64,000 nucleotides of DNA from Pleurodeles waltl (taxonomy: Eukaryota > Chordata > Amphibia > Caudata > Salamandridae). The position numbers and the translations under genes are program-made. The stretch's first letter is position 1. Each line of letters begins with the position of its first letter. The stretch is from positions 823,878,602-823,942,601 of the forward strand of contig NC_090445.1 of assembly GCF_031143425.1 (NCBI RefSeq). The letters are read 5' to 3'. The notes under the pieces were generated by a model. That model saw only the letters and a program-made list of their open reading frames with translations. It did no database searches and was not told where the DNA came from. Positions 20,151 to 33,207 of this stretch are shown piece after piece.

Positions 20151-21201
20151 CATGCCAACTCGATACTGGGAAGGTCAGGATGGGGTGGTGGTGAAGCCCA
20201 TCTGTCCAAGAGTTTTACAATATAACTATTGTGGGCGATACTAGGTACTGCAGTGTTGCAAAGGATAGTTCTTTGACTGGTCTACTGCATGGCACTGAAC
20301 GAATACCTAAGTAGCAAAGGAAGTGAGATATGGTGGTGCAGTTTTCCCCATCTGTTTTTGCTGATTCCAGGGTTTACATCAGTCTGCATACATGACACAG
20401 ATAAAGGGCCTAGCTTGCCAGTAAAAACAAACAAGGTTGACAACATGTCTGACTGCTGACAACGAAGTCCAGACTTCCTAGAGTCTTGCTTTTTTAGTCA
20501 CCCACTGAACTCCTAACCCCTTGCGGTTGGCAGTTTCCAACAGCCATATCCATGAGCACCGCTTCTCTTCAGAAGCATTAAACTATGCCCCCCTTTTTTG
20601 TGCAGTCCCATTCTTTTACATGTACAGCATTAGACATGACCGTGGCAAAAACATCTTAATTCACTATCCTCGAAGCAGCCTGCTCGATAAAGATACTAGT
20701 GCGGCATCTAGCTTTTATTCTAAGGACATTTTACATTTCCTTAACTCATCAACAGCTTTATGCTGAAGATGTAAAGAGTGGTTAAGGAATCATGCAAAGC
20801 CATATCTTAAAAAATAAAGATGGCAACAGGGAAAAGACGTACCAGGGGTCAGTATTTTACACACTGAGTCCTTAAGTCTTAAATCCATAGTTAACAGGGA
20901 AAACTGCACACAATGTCATGACACAAATACCTCAAAGTACACACAATACAAAAGGCTCACTCACCCCAATAATAGCACATCACCTTTCCACTGAATTTCA
21001 GGTCTTGCTTAATGTAATCTCTGTCTCACTGGCTGAGACAAACGAGACAGAAATGACATTAAGCAAGTGAATCGAGAAATCACGTGCATAGGGCAACAGT
21101 TAAACATGAGAATAAGAAACTAAACAACTCACAGTGGCTTGGCCTTTCTGGTAGACTTTTTACAAATTCTATTTAATGGAAACATTTCCCTTCACAGTTA
21201 C
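20151..21201. other. Intronic DNA, nothing recognised
   Basis: Remainder of the last PDCD11 intron. No protein match, tandem array or inverted repeat was recognised. The 81-codon ORF at 20521-20766 has no familiar motif. Confidence 0.4.
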
Positions 21202-21367
21202 CTCACTTCCTTTTGGTGCCCATGCTTGATCATCATATCGATGTACACGGACCACAGATCAGTCCGTTTAGGATAGTTGCTAAGTGTGCTCTCAAAAATG
21301 GACTTGGCACGTTCCACATCACCCAAGTGGAATTCCAGTTGAGCAAACTTTGAAATTACATCAACAT
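21202..21367 (-). CDS. PDCD11: PDCD11 coding exon (penultimate)
   Basis: Encodes [20 protein letters not shown], then [20 protein letters not shown] and [13 protein letters not shown], two HAT-repeat helices pairs of the Rrp5 C-terminus. The acceptor is minus-strand CATTTCAG before ATGTTGATG; the donor is GTGAG/GTAACT at 21202/21201. It enters with two bases completing a His codon from the previous exon and leaves with AG of an Arg codon completed by the last exon, so the frame is kept. Confidence 0.95.
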
Positions 21368-21879
21368 CTGAAATGAGAAGACAAAGAATTAAGAGCTGAG
21401 ACTTTCAGCAACCTCCCAAGATATTCTACATAAAAAAGGATCATATTACAGGATAAACCTTTACCTTTTAAAATTATACTTGCCTGTTGTCATAGATGTT
21501 GAATTATTAAAAAGCAACATCAAGGTGAACGTCAAGTGTGGATATAAATGCTTAAAGGAAGAACTCATGTGTGAAGATCCTAACTCTAAGTCCACTTTTA
21601 ATGCAAGTATTAATAAATGGGAGAAAATAGCTTTTATGTTATGCAGTGAGATTCATAGTAAAGCCTGTTGATTGTATGCCGCAGATGACCACCATCGGAG
21701 CTGACACAGAAATAGGGTCTGATTCAACTATAAGACTACATAAAACTTTGCTAAGTGTAAAGATGCAGAAAAAAGTAATGTGTCGGAGAATTAGTTGACT
21801 TTCCTTCATACCTAAATACGTATATATTTGTTCAGCTGGTATAATCCTTAAAAAATAGATAAATACAATAGATACATAC
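21368..21879. other. Short PDCD11 intron
   Basis: 512 bp bounded by GTATGT (donor, next to 21880) and CATTTCAG (acceptor, next to 21367) on the minus strand. AT-rich, with no repeat recognised. Confidence 0.6.
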
Positions 21880-22033
21880 GCTCTTTATCTGGCAGACACT
21901 TGAGGGCACGCTGCAGCAGTCTGTGTGCTTCATCCTTCTGTCCCTGTTTGAAGAGGTATGTAGCATACTTCAGCCAAACAGACTTCTCTTTCCGGAAGCG
22001 CTTCAGCATAGTGTTGTATAACACATCCGCTTG
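21880..22033 (-). CDS. PDCD11: PDCD11 coding exon
   Basis: Encodes QADVLYNTMLKRFRKEKSVW and LKYATYLFKQGQKDEAHRLL then QRALKCLPDKE, HAT repeats whose helices stack into the solenoid that Rrp5 uses to contact pre-ribosome partners and RNA. Acceptor minus-strand TATGTAAG before CAAGCGGAT, with a weak pyrimidine tract. Donor GAGC/GTATGT. It starts in phase 0 and ends after the first base of a codon. Confidence 0.94.
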
Positions 22034-23372
22034 CTTACATACAAAACAAGTCAAATATTTCAGTACTCAATATGATGCAGCCTTTTAAAGAAAAGTAACA
22101 TTGTTATATGTTTGTATGCGCATTAGACAGTCTACCCAGTCCATCTGCGGAAAGTTAACTTAACACAGGAAACTGTATCATCTGAAACTTATATGGTGAG
22201 GAAGGGGTCACTCTTGACAACAGCATTTAAAGAACAGTGAGTAGCAGGTAAGTGAACAAGGCTGGACTTTCTCATCTAACATAGATCACAAGCTAAGTTA
22301 TGCTGCTGAGGTACTGATAGCACACCATGCCACAGTATAGATAACATTAGGTAGAACAGAACTCCAGAAAATGGAGTAAGGCTAGTATGTTTACTGAAGA
22401 GGAAGGCACTCCATCCTTCATCTGCAGAAGGAGAACATTTTTCAGAGAGTACTGAATGAGCACTAGAAAATGAAGGAATATGTAGAGCATTGGGCTACCT
22501 ACACAGCATAATATTTAACAAATGTGCTAGTATCTAATTCCTTAACAACAAAACATGAATCCTTAAATGCCCTGCCAAGCCCTGGGAGATTCCCTTGGGC
22601 TGAAGCATCAGCTCTCAATCAAGTGTGAACAAGGCTTTGTCTAGCGTTCTATAAAAAGCACATACACGCCCTGATTATGACTCGGACGGTCACCAGACCG
22701 CCACATTATGACCATGGTGAAGCCGCCACGGCCCAACCGCCAACACCGCCAGGCTGCCTGCAGCCTGGCGGTCCCAGCGGTTGTAATCCACCAGGACAGA
22801 GCTGCCCTGCGGATTATGAGTCCCCATCCGCCAGCCTAACGCAAAGGGTACTGCTGCACCCGCTGCACCGTCACAATAGCGCTGGCTCCATTAGGAGCTT
22901 GCTGAAATGTTAAGGCCCTGTTCCCCGCTGGGCGGAAAGATTGTTGCGCCAGGCGGGGAACTCGAATTAGGCCTAGCGGTGTTCAGGCTGCCTATGTGGT
23001 CTGATGTCGGGATAAGTTTGGCGGGCGGCCTCTGCTGCCTGCCAAACTCATAATGCGGGCCAATGTTTCACTGACCACTCCATACTTTAAATACCAATTC
23101 ATGCCACAAAGGGATTCCAGTATACAAAAGGAGTTCAGATGTCTTAACAGCATGCACACACGTGTGAGTCCTTCACTACAAAAGTTTACCATGGACAACT
23201 GTAGTAACTGATGCAAAAGTTTAAACCACCCTTTGATATAGACCTACTTTATTTGGCCGACAAGGAGTAAGTCTGAAGAGAGATAAGCAAAGGTGTGCAT
23301 TTGAGATCAAATACTGACTAGGCTCTCTATGAAATGAGCTCCTAACCCCCAAAAAACATTAAAGTTGGTCAC
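22034..23372. other. PDCD11 intron with a GC-rich MITE-like repeat
   Basis: Contains the GC-rich repeat at 22671-23060. Nothing else was recognised. Confidence 0.5.
22671..23060. mobile_element. GC-rich MITE-like repeat
   Basis: A 390-bp GC-rich island in AT-rich intron. It begins CCCTGATTATGACTC and ends with the near-inverse GAGTTTGGCAGGC... on the opposite strand (plus: AACTCATAATGCGGG). Inside are repeated GCGGTC/GACCGC and GCCAGGC/GCCTGGC modules. Related GC-rich sequence is at 45163-45440. Superfamily not determined; the terminal inverted repeats are short and imperfect. Confidence 0.5.
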
Positions 23373-23541
23373 CTTGAATTTCTCCGCCTTAGTGTAGATA
23401 TCGCCAAGTTGCATGAAAACCTTTAGAGGCTCATTATACTGGACAGCCCGATCAAAGACCTTCATGAGTGTCTCTTCTGTTCCATACAGGTTCTCCAGGT
23501 TCAGGAAGGCAACCCATACATTTAGTTTCTCCTGCTCCTCC
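23373..23541 (-). CDS. PDCD11: PDCD11 coding exon
   Basis: Encodes [40 protein letters not shown] and [16 protein letters not shown], the best-conserved HAT repeat block of PDCD11. The acceptor is CTCTGTCAG before GGAGGAG; the first G completes the Arg codon begun by AG at the end of the previous exon. Donor TTCAAG/GTGACC. 169 nt, leaving in phase 0. Confidence 0.96.
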
Positions 23542-24277
23542 CTGACAGAGAAAAAAAGGATGAACAGGAATAAGCATATAACTGCTAAACTTGGAGCCTG
23601 TGGATGCATTCATGATGTTATGTGCACCATGACAACTAGGAAGAGTTTGCTATAGCTTCTTGAATAGTTTATTTTATTGCTAGTTTATGGCTGAAGAAGG
23701 AACTCTGTCATTGAAAAGCAGAGTGACAATCCAACCTTCATTTTTAAAGGATCCGGTTTAAATACTACCCAATGGATAGGTGGAGAATACAGTTTGAATA
23801 TAGTAGTAGAATAAATCAGCTGGTAGGTTAATTAAACAGGCAAATAATTCTGAGCTATAACTAGTGCATATTGATAGTTAAAGGGAAACTACTATTAGAA
23901 AAGTACCAGACCTCTCTGGTTTTACAAATCCTGATGTGAGGTAAGAAAATATTCAAATCCCTGGTGAACTCTGGCACCGAGTAGACAAATGCAGAGCATT
24001 TAGGACATCGGGTTACATTAAATGCAGGCAGTATTATTCCAGGGTTGGTCTGCTCCGCTGATGCGAATGCAGCTTAGCCTTGATGGGTGCTAGGTCATCA
24101 GGCTTTGGAAAGCTGCCTGTATCAAGAGGCAATGCTCACTCGTGGACTTTCAAGAGAACCTAGAGAATGTAAAACAAGTCTGGTGGAGGAGATGAGGAAG
24201 AGATTTATTGTCATGTGACCATCCCATTTAAGCAGGTTTTCTCTACATCCGTACTGCACTACTTCATGCAGGCTATT

Positions 24278-26752
24278 TGTAGGAAGCTGGCTATCTATGT
24301 AGTGTACACATAGCAGATAGTTCAAATGACCCTTTTTGGCTTACACGGCTTAAATTAATAATCCCAAATGCTCTTTTTTTGGTAGTGTGAGAGAGCAGTT
24401 TAGGCTTATCAGAAAGTAGTGTTAAGCATTTGTGGAACACACAGAGTCAATAAATGAGACACACACTCAAGAAGAAACTGGAGACCAATTTAGAAATATA
24501 ACATAGATTTTTATATTAATTTAGACACCAAGATCTTCAAAATCAGGTAAGTACGTCGAGTTAGGAATATTTAAAAACATAGAAAATACAGCTGACCTAT
24601 TGGAGGCATGGGCCTGAAACGCTGTAATGTTATCCTATGGGAGAAACATACACTGCATAGGATCACTTGCAAATTACTTATAGGACTATTCTTCGGGACT
24701 TAAGGTAAGTAGGGGTCAAGGAGGTCCTTAGAACCACCAGCAGATTTGGGTTACCTGCCCTAGTGTGTCCAGGTGCAGAGATGCTGGTTCCAAGGGTAGC
24801 CTCGGATACTACTCGTGAAGTCAATGGGGAAGAGTACCTGCAAGAAAATGCTGCAAGTGGGGACTAGGAGATCAGTCCGGCAGAACCCAAAGGAGGGCTT
24901 GGCTCTTGAGGGTCTCTGGGGTCACTGGTCACTGTCAGTTGGCTCAGACTCAGGCTGTGGGTCTCAGGTGTAGAGGTGTTTTATCTAGCAGGTCGCTGGA
25001 GTTGGAGGCTCTCACTGTTTGGGGTTGACTTGTTGATGGGGGAAAACAAGACAGCAGGTCCATTCTTGGTGCTGACCTTGGTGATGCTGACGCCCCCCCG
25101 CCGGTTGGTTGGTCTTGGCATGTTGGTGTCCGGACTAGACACTGAACAAACCTTGGCTGCTGCAAGGGCTCTGGTACCCAGGGTATTGGTGCTGGGCGCT
25201 CCTGGAGGGTCTAGCCGTTCAGGGGAGCTGAAGCTGACCTCTGGAATCCACTAAGTTCTTCTTCTGGGGCACTGCTACCTCGGAGGACCCGGGGGTCGCA
25301 GAACGCTGTACCTGGCAGATGCGACTGGTGCCTGCAGGCAAGTGGCTCCTCCACTCCAACAGAAATGCTAACTGGTTGTCAAAGTGCTGGGCAGTTCTCC
25401 AAGTACTGGAGAGGATGCAGAGCTTTTGGACGAGCCAAGTCTTTGCAACTGTTAAGGTTTCAGCAGTTAGGCAGGGGTTCGCGCCAAGTCCGTGGTCACT
25501 CCTCAGTTCTCATTGTGACTGCTCTTCTTTTGTCCTCTTTGGTTTCCAGGAAGTTTAATCTGACTTCCTGGTGTCAGGGGGACACATAATACTCAATGTA
25601 GGGGCATTTAGGGAAGTACAGGGTAGTACCCAATGAGCTACTTATCCCTAGGGTGACTGTACACCCTATATGACCACATCTAGTGGGGAATGGGCATAAC
25701 CTTATCAGAGTGTTCCTAGAACCGTTCCTTCGTGAAGCACATCAGGCAGCCCACCTTAAGGGAGTGACTAGTCTGGTAGTGCACCATGACTACTTGCATA
25801 GCTAATTTCCCGCCTGTCCTGGTGTCAAATGGGCCTAAGGGCAGGGGGTGGCATCTCTCTGGTCTAGGGGAAGCCGGGATAGCTTTTAAAAGACCAGGGA
25901 CTTTTAAGTCCCTGGCCTTGGTATGCATGTTCACTAGCCATCCTGCTGGAGGAAACGTGAACACCTTCCTCCGGAGCAAGCATTGTTTCAGGGCTCTCAC
26001 CTCCATGGAGGTCAGGGACTCGTTTGTGGTGGTAGGCTGGTTGACACCAAATAGTCAGCACAGTAGAGGTTTTCGGGGGGGGAGCCACAATAAGTCTGAT
26101 ACTAGCATCAGTATGGATTTATTGAGACAAGGTGTTTGATACCAAACACCATTATTTGCCATGCAGACATCATGTAGCTGGGTAACTCGTGATGACCAGT
26201 GTCCAGTACATGTCCTTAAGATGGCTGCCAGGTCACTTGCGATATCTAGAAACTGAACTGGACATCACTAGGGCATATCTGCTCATGCAGATAGGTCCAC
26301 ACATAAAATATAATGCACCCTGCCTTAGGGCTTCAAGATCTGCTGTAGAGGTGACTTGCATATATGATACGCAGTGACTTTGGCATGGGACAAAGCAAGT
26401 GAGCCATGTTGTGTTTTCACTCATGGTTTGCACCATGACACACAGTCTGCAATGGCAGGCTCCATGCAATTTGTAAGCGGTCCCTCAGGGTGGCATAATA
26501 CATGCCACAGACCTTAGGGAGCCTCCTTAGTACCCATGCCCTAGGTACCAGGGGCACTCTTTACTAGGGACTTACAGGAGTGCTAAAGTGTGTGCCAACT
26601 GGGTTATAATTGAGTATTTCGTTTTTAGGGGAAAGAACACTGGCACTGGAGCCTAGCTTCAGTGCACTGTCAGAGTCGAAAACCAGCATCCAGCAGTTCA
26701 AATGGGGGTAAAAAGTGTGGGGACAACCTGAAAAAAGCCTGGTTTCCTAATT
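24278..26752 (+). mobile_element. Old, diverged element A copy in PDCD11 intron
   Basis: Starts TGTAGGAAGCTGGCT like A. It keeps A landmarks in order: GGCTTATCAGAAAGTAGTG, AATAAATGAGACACACACTC, the CTAGTCTGG/GGCCTAAGGG middle, the ...TTTGATACCAAAC hairpin (26131-26150), CACCCTGCCTTAGGGCT and GGAAAGAACACTGG. The end near GGTTTCCTAA is diverged. Identity to the young copies is clearly lower, so it belongs to an older or sister subfamily. It is antisense to the host gene. Confidence 0.75.
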
Positions 26753-26997
26753 AAAATTTGTCACATTATTTTTACTGTAAGATGTTAAATTGTAGAGAAA
26801 AAAAAGTAAACTCTTGAGTACAGAACAATCAGGCTGTTTCCTTCCCATCACAGTAAAAAAGATAAACAATACTTTTTGGTGGTTGATAACAGATTTTCTA
26901 CTAGATCAGCTACTACCAAACTCCCTGGATTTTAATCTATGTCAACCGAAGATAATTTTCTTTGAAAAGCATTTTATTCCATCACATCAAAGAATAC

Positions 26998-27248
26998 CTG
27001 AAAGATATTGTCTTGAGTGCCCTTTCTGCTACAGCTCTAGCCTTTTCAATCTCTGTGGCATGAAGGTGGAACGCCATATACTGCAACCAGAGGATGGAGC
27101 TGTTGGGAGAGCTAAGGACCAAGCGGTCAAAATCATCAGCAGTCTGTGGATGGCGCGTGGGATCCATAAGGGTAGATTCAATTTTAGAAAGCTCCTTCTC
27201 TGCTTGTTGCTTCTCAATTTCCTTATCCTTCTTTGTTTTTTTCTTTAG
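26998..27248 (-). CDS. PDCD11: PDCD11 coding exon (start of HAT domain)
   Basis: Encodes a Lys-rich charged helix ([20 protein letters not shown]), then the near-invariant block [40 protein letters not shown] and RALKTISF, where the HAT solenoid starts. Acceptor TTCTCTAG before CTAAAGAAA; donor TTTCAG/GTATTC. 251 nt, phase 0 in, two bases out. This exon alone identifies the gene: the first 60 residues of the HAT block match my memory of vertebrate PDCD11 almost residue for residue. Confidence 0.97.
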
Positions 27249-27460
27249 CTAGAGAAGCAAGAAGAAGCATTAGTTAGCATACTGCATTGACATGCTGTGG
27301 ATTTTTAAAAGTATTGAAGAAAAGGGGGGAAAATTATAGGGATAGGCGCTAACAGAGTATCACCAAAACATTTCTTTAACAATAGATAGTAAATACGGTG
27401 CTCCCGAACGGAGGGTCCTCCCAGCACCTCCAGTGTTTCTCCAATAGGAAAAACCAAACT

Positions 27461-27689
27461 GATTCAAAAGGCCAGGGCACTCGTATGAAATAAGATAAGA
27501 GTCTGTGCAGTTAGGTTCTTGGTCTTCAGAGAATCAATATATAATCCAAACAGAGTTAAAGTTCTATGTCTTTATTCTTGTGCAAGGTTTTCATACATGT
27601 TTGGATTATATATTGATTCTCCGAAGACCAAGAACCTAACTCCACAGACTCTTATCTTATTTCATACGAGTGCCCTGGCCTTTTGAATC
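27461..27689. mobile_element. Foldback element with 92-bp arms
   Basis: Left arm 27461-27552 and right arm 27598-27689 are reverse complements with about two mismatches (near 27512 and 27530) around a 45-bp loop. The ends read GATTCAAAAGGCCAGG and ...CCTGGCCTTTTGAATC. No coding capacity. It could be a MITE that is nearly all terminal inverted repeat, or a duplicate-and-invert rearrangement. Confidence 0.85.
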
Positions 27690-29659
27690 GATTTTTAAAA
27701 GTATGTCAAATCTGCCTTGCAGAAACGTTCACTAAACATTAAAACGCTAACAGCTTCATTCGCCTCCAGGCTGTATTTACCCCAGATTGTAAACTCCCTT
27801 TTAGAATACCAGGGTAAACTTGGTAACAGCACTGAAAAACAACACCATCTCTGATACACAATTACAGACACAGGTCTGTAGATAAGATAATTGAAACTTC
27901 AAGGAGGAGGAAAGGCAATTCAGTCTTTATGCACAAATATAACGGAGTGGTGGATGCTGCTTCCTCGCTATTTGTCTGGGACAAAGCTGCACTGCTGAGA
28001 ATGGTTTGAACTAGACCCTTGCACGTCATTTTACTGCATGTTGGGGAGAAAATCTGCTAAGAATAGCAGCAGTGTGTCAATCAAAACCATTAATACAGGA
28101 CACCACCTTGTTCAGAACATCAGGCTGACAACTCTAGGGTTAATGGAGTTTACAATTAAAAAAGGAACTGCTTGGCTCTCTACCTTTCCATTGGTCAGAG
28201 TGGTACATATTGTTGGACAGTCTGAGGAAATGTAACAGCAGAAGAAATGTATTTTCACCACTTATTAAGCATCAAATCCACAATCTACGTTTCGTATGGG
28301 CCTAGACAAGATTCGGTTTGTGACTAGCCTTTATAAAAACAAAATATTTCTACAAACCATTTCAGGTTTATAAGCTGCCATGTCAAACAAAGCTTTGATT
28401 TGGGTACCAAAAAAACTAGGTTTTCTACTTGAAACACCATTATTGCTCTGTACTGATTTCAATTTTAGTTAATTTCTGGTTAACTTGATTGAACATGGTA
28501 ATAAATACTGCACTACATTAAAGTGTGGTTGCACCTGCTACGCAGTGAAGTCTGACAACTGTAACACTTTAAGAAACAAACATATGAAGGATAGCCTATC
28601 TTTTCAGACCTTCTTGGAAGAAATCATTTTGTCCAAGAGATCCAAGTCCCTCAAAAATTATTATAAATTGTGTAAAGTCGTCAGTTCAAACTTTGTTAAC
28701 AAATTAATCACCCCAACGTTTTAGAAAGCATCTAAATACCTCCAAGAATACTATGTAAATATCATCTCCATCACATGTGATCCAGAACACTTACCAGCAA
28801 TTTTCAAACAATTATTCCTTGTTAATATTATTTGTGTTAATGCCAAAATAAATGTAAAAGAAATTCCTATTTAATCTGATTTAAAATAAAAAATTACTTT
28901 TGCCATAAAACATCACTTTACCATCCGCCTAAACATGAGAAATCTACTATGCATCCTGAAGGAGAAAGGTCCTGTCAGTGGTTTGAAGAGAAAGTAGGTC
29001 CTAGTCTCGAAAGTCTGTAATGTCATAGCTAGCTGCAAGATGAAAAGTGGTCTTGCCAGCCCAGAAAGTGCACAGTTATTTTGCAGTGACTGGCCTAGTA
29101 CATGTACTTCTGAAGGGCATCTCATGTTGAGGGGAATCAGGATTTGAAAAAAGTTATTTCAATCAAAAGGGAGGCCTCTGGCTTATGATACAAAATGTCA
29201 TCCACAACTTCCAAAGCATGGGCACAAAGGAGTTGATGGTCCTGGGGGTAGTAACAATGAGGACCTGGGACACAAGCAGTTTTACTTCTGGAGCCTCTCC
29301 GATGAGGCCCGGTAAGAACACATTCCTCTTGGCCACAGTCTGGCAGAAAGGAGGTACATCTGTCTAACTTGTGCCAAAGACAGAGCTAGTAGCAGGTTTT
29401 GATAGCATAGGAATGTCAAACGGAGAACACACCTCAGGGACAGCATGCCTGACTGATAAATGTACTTCATGCATATCACAATGTATTTGGTCATCTTAGT
29501 TGTAGGACAACAAACTCCTCTTCAGGGCTGTGGACTTCACAAGAGAACTAGATGGAGGGAGGCTGCATACCAGAAACAAACCTGGACGTGTGTTGACAGA
29601 CTGGTACAAGTGCCTTGGATTTTGAGATTGCTCCCTCAGAGAACAGTGCAGTGGTGGCT

Positions 29660-29765
29660 CCTCCGTTAGGGCGGAGGTGCTTCGCCCTCCGCCAGCAGCA
29701 AAAGCTGCAAAACCTTCCACAACAAAAGAATAATAAAACATGTTTATTATCCTTTTGTTGTGAAA
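29660..29765. repeat. Two adjacent hairpins
   Basis: GGGCGGAGG...CCCTCCGCC (about 29668-29692), and a longer near-palindrome at about 29721-29763 (CAACAAAAGAATAATAAAACA paired with its inverse). The run CAGTGGTGGCTCC just before resembles a hAT-type terminus, but a matching other end was not found. Confidence 0.4.
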
Positions 29766-30075
29766 GGGGCAGGGCATGGGGGCCACTGGTACTGGGCCAT
29801 GAGAGATCAGGACAAGCTCCACAGCCTTCAGCTTCACACTAAGAGCATTGAGGAAGTCAGAACTAAAGACTGCGGGCAGCACTGAGGCAAAGCCTGCAAT
29901 TGGGGTTCAGGGGAGCTGTTGAACAGTTTGGTAACTCATGGTCCAACTGCTCCTTGTGAAATGGATCACATAAGCCTCATAGGTCTGTCAAGGACTGAAC
30001 ATAAGGAAAAAGGAAGATGCAGCCAGCATAGAACACAAAAGAGACCGAGTCCTCAGGAGAAATGCTGATGGTATG

Positions 30076-30095
30076 GAGAGAGAGAGAGAGAGAGA
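30076..30095. repeat. (GA)n microsatellite
   Basis: About ten GA units in PDCD11 intronic DNA. Confidence 0.9.
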
Positions 30096-30820
30096 CAGAT
30101 CCATGTAAGCCCTGGAACTGCACCTCAGAACCCATCACTCACTCCTGTTCCTCCAAATAATAGACTATCAGGGAGAGTGGCACAGTAGTATACTCCTGAG
30201 TGGTATGCACCTTTGGTGCTGGGAATATCCTAGACAAAACTGATGTGGTTGTGTAGCCTGAGAGGTTAGCTCACCAGGACTGGTGCATCTGCCTCTTTTT
30301 GTCCTTTGTGTTTCAGGGGAGAAGGATGACATGCCAAACACTGCGAAGACACACCTCTACAGCTTTAATGTGCTTGTGACCTTATTAATTTGCTTATCGG
30401 GTTGGTGTCCTCCATCGCAACTGCCATCTGTACAGTAATGGAGCTGAAATCTACAACAAGGTTTGAGAAGGAGTCAGGGGATTGACATACCTGGTCATGC
30501 TGGGACAGAGAAAGTATGCTGCTCAGGGAGACTACTCAACCACTTGATGCAGAGGGACGGCATCACCATACCCACAGAGATTAGGTAAATCATCTGAGGC
30601 AATGGGGACCTCTATACAAAAATGAGGAGCTTAGCTAGATGAGACAATGCAACAGTTTAAGCTGCAAATGAGTTTGTCCCTAGAGCTTGGCATTCCTTCT
30701 TTGAATGTGAAAAATGGATCTGCCAGAAACAAGACCATGAATGTGACCTCAACAGAGGAAAGATCCCTCTGTAGGAGGCCTTAATACCTCAATGATCGAA
30801 TGTGTGCTTGTGGTATCAAC

Positions 30821-33207
30821 TGTAGGAAAGTGCCCTTTTTGACATGGTCTCCCCCACTTTTTGCCACTGGTGCTGGTTTTTTTTGACTAAAGATGCACTG
30901 GGTTCCTGCTAACCAGGTCCCTAGTGCCAGTACTCTTTCCCTGAAACAAGGTAAGCTAATATATTTGTGTAAAACTGGCACACACCTTGGCACCCTTTTA
31001 GGTGCCTAGTAAATGGTACCCTTAGTACCTAAGGTCCCCCGTCAAGCCTACAAATTGCATGCAGACTGAAATTGCAAGCTGCATGACATTGTGTAAACCA
31101 TGAGTGAAAACACACCATGGCATGCTCTGTGTGCCATGAGTAAGTCAGTAATTATGATATATGTAAGTCACCCTACTGCAGGCCTTAGAGCCCTAAGGCA
31201 AGGATCACTATATTTTATGTGAGGACACATCTGCATGAGCAGGTATGCTCCTGTGATGTCTGGTTCAATTACTAGATGTCACAAGTGAAAAGGGAAGCCA
31301 TTCTAAAGGTATGTACTGGGCACTAGTCCTTATGAGTTACCCAACTACATAATGACTTCAATGAAATCTATGGTGGTTGGTATCAAACACCTTGCTTAAA
31401 TCCATATTGATGCCAGTATGGGGTTTATTATGACCTGCACCCAGAAAACCTACTAGCCCTCTAGTGTGCTGGCCGACTGATATACACCAGCCTGCCATCA
31501 CAAATGAGTTTCTGACCACCTGGAGGTGACAGCCTGCGCTCTCAGAGGACAGAAAGAATGCATGCTCTGGAAGATGTTATCACCGTCTCCAGCAGGATGG
31601 TAATGATTCTACATACCAAGGCCAGGGACTTCAAAGTCCCTTCCGGTGTTGATATGTAACCCTCAACTTCATCCAGACCTGGAGGTGCCACCCCATGCCC
31701 TGAGGCCCATCTGGCACCAGGACAGCTGGGAAATTAATTATGCGATTAGGTGTGTTGCACTACCATGCTTAGTCAAACCCCTAAGATGGGCTGCCTGATG
31801 TGCTTCACAAAGGAAGGGTTCCGCCATCTTGTTTGTGGTGGAACTAGGAACTCTGAGACAGGGTTATGCCCACTTCCCACAGGAAGTGGTCATGTAGTGG
31901 GTGTAGGCACCCTAGGGGTAAGCAGCCCATTGGCTACTACCCCACCCTCATCTTAGTATTTAGGTGGCCACCTAACACCAGGAACACATATTCGACTGAC
32001 TAAAGAAGAAGAACAACAATGAGGAGTTGACCGGCGCGAGAACTAAGGACTATCCATGGACTTTGGTACCAAACTCGCCTGCCTGCTCCTGTACCAACAG
32101 TCACCAAGAACCCAGACTCGTCCTTCAGCTGTGCATCATCAAAAAGCCTAGGAGGGCTGCCAGCACTTCGCCAACCAGTTAGCATTTCCCTTGGAGTGGA
32201 GGAGCCACTTCCCTGCATCTGCAGGCACCGACCGCACTTGCATGGTAATATGTTTTGCTGGACATCGGGCCCACCGAGGGAGCAAATCGCTGGTAAGAGG
32301 TTGTGGTGTGACCAGGAGACCAGGCCAGACACTTCTACTAAGCCTTGAGACGCTGCCCCCTTCAGGAGCCTCACAGCCCCAATACCTGGGGTACCAGAGC
32401 ATTTGCCGCAACCAAGGCTTGCTGTGTGTCTAGTCCAGACACCACAGCCGCCAAACTGACTTGCTTCCTAAGAGACAATGGAACCAAAGAGGCTGACCTT
32501 GAGAGTGGCCCTGCTGTTTGTTTTTCTCCCCCTATGCAGGTCTGGCCAAGAACCATGAGCACCTTTGGCGCACAGGAACAGCAGGCCAAAACCCTCTGCA
32601 CCTGAGGTTCAGACTTGTCCCCAAAACCCCCTCTGCAGCCAGTTTCTAGGTGGCCCCTCCTCCTTCATCAACAGTGCAATGCACAAGGGGCAGACTCATC
32701 AAGAACCTCCGCACCCGGAAACTCCAGGGCAGGTAAACCCCGAACTGCTGGTGGCTCACTTGATCTAGCACCTTAAGTCCTGAAGGTGACCCACAGAATA
32801 TGTTTGCAAATACCTGTATGCAGTACATTTATTTTCCGGTAGGAAAGCATTACTACGCAAAAGCACATTTGTGTGACCTTGTTGTCTAATTGTAAAAATT
32901 AATATCTTTGTCAGTACTTACCTAATTCTGAAGATCTGGGTGCCTAAAATAATATAAAAATCACTGCTACTTTTCAAAAGTTGGTCACAAGTTTCTTTTT
33001 GAGTGTGTGTCTCATTTATGGACCCTGTGTGTTCAACAAATGCTTAATGCTTTCCTTTGATAATCCTAAACTGCTCGCCCACACTAACACAAAAGATAGC
33101 TTTTAGGGTTACTAATTTAACCCCTGTAAACCAATAAGGGTCGCCTGTACTATCTAGATAGTGTACCCTTACGTTCGGTACACTGCATGGATAGCCAGGT
33201 TCCTACA
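30821..33207 (-). mobile_element. Old, diverged element A copy (minus) in PDCD11 intron
   Basis: The plus strand begins TGTAGGAAAGTGCCC (the inverse of A's 3' end, CCTTACA-like) and ends ...GGTTCCTACA at 33207 (the inverse of A's 5' end TGTAGGAA). The internal order of A landmarks is preserved in reverse: GGAAAGAACAC, CTAAGGCAAGG, the TATCAAACACC hairpin (31372-31391), the CACCAGGACAGCTGGGA middle. Flanks TCAAC and TCACC are a possible 5-bp target duplication with one change. Confidence 0.75.
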
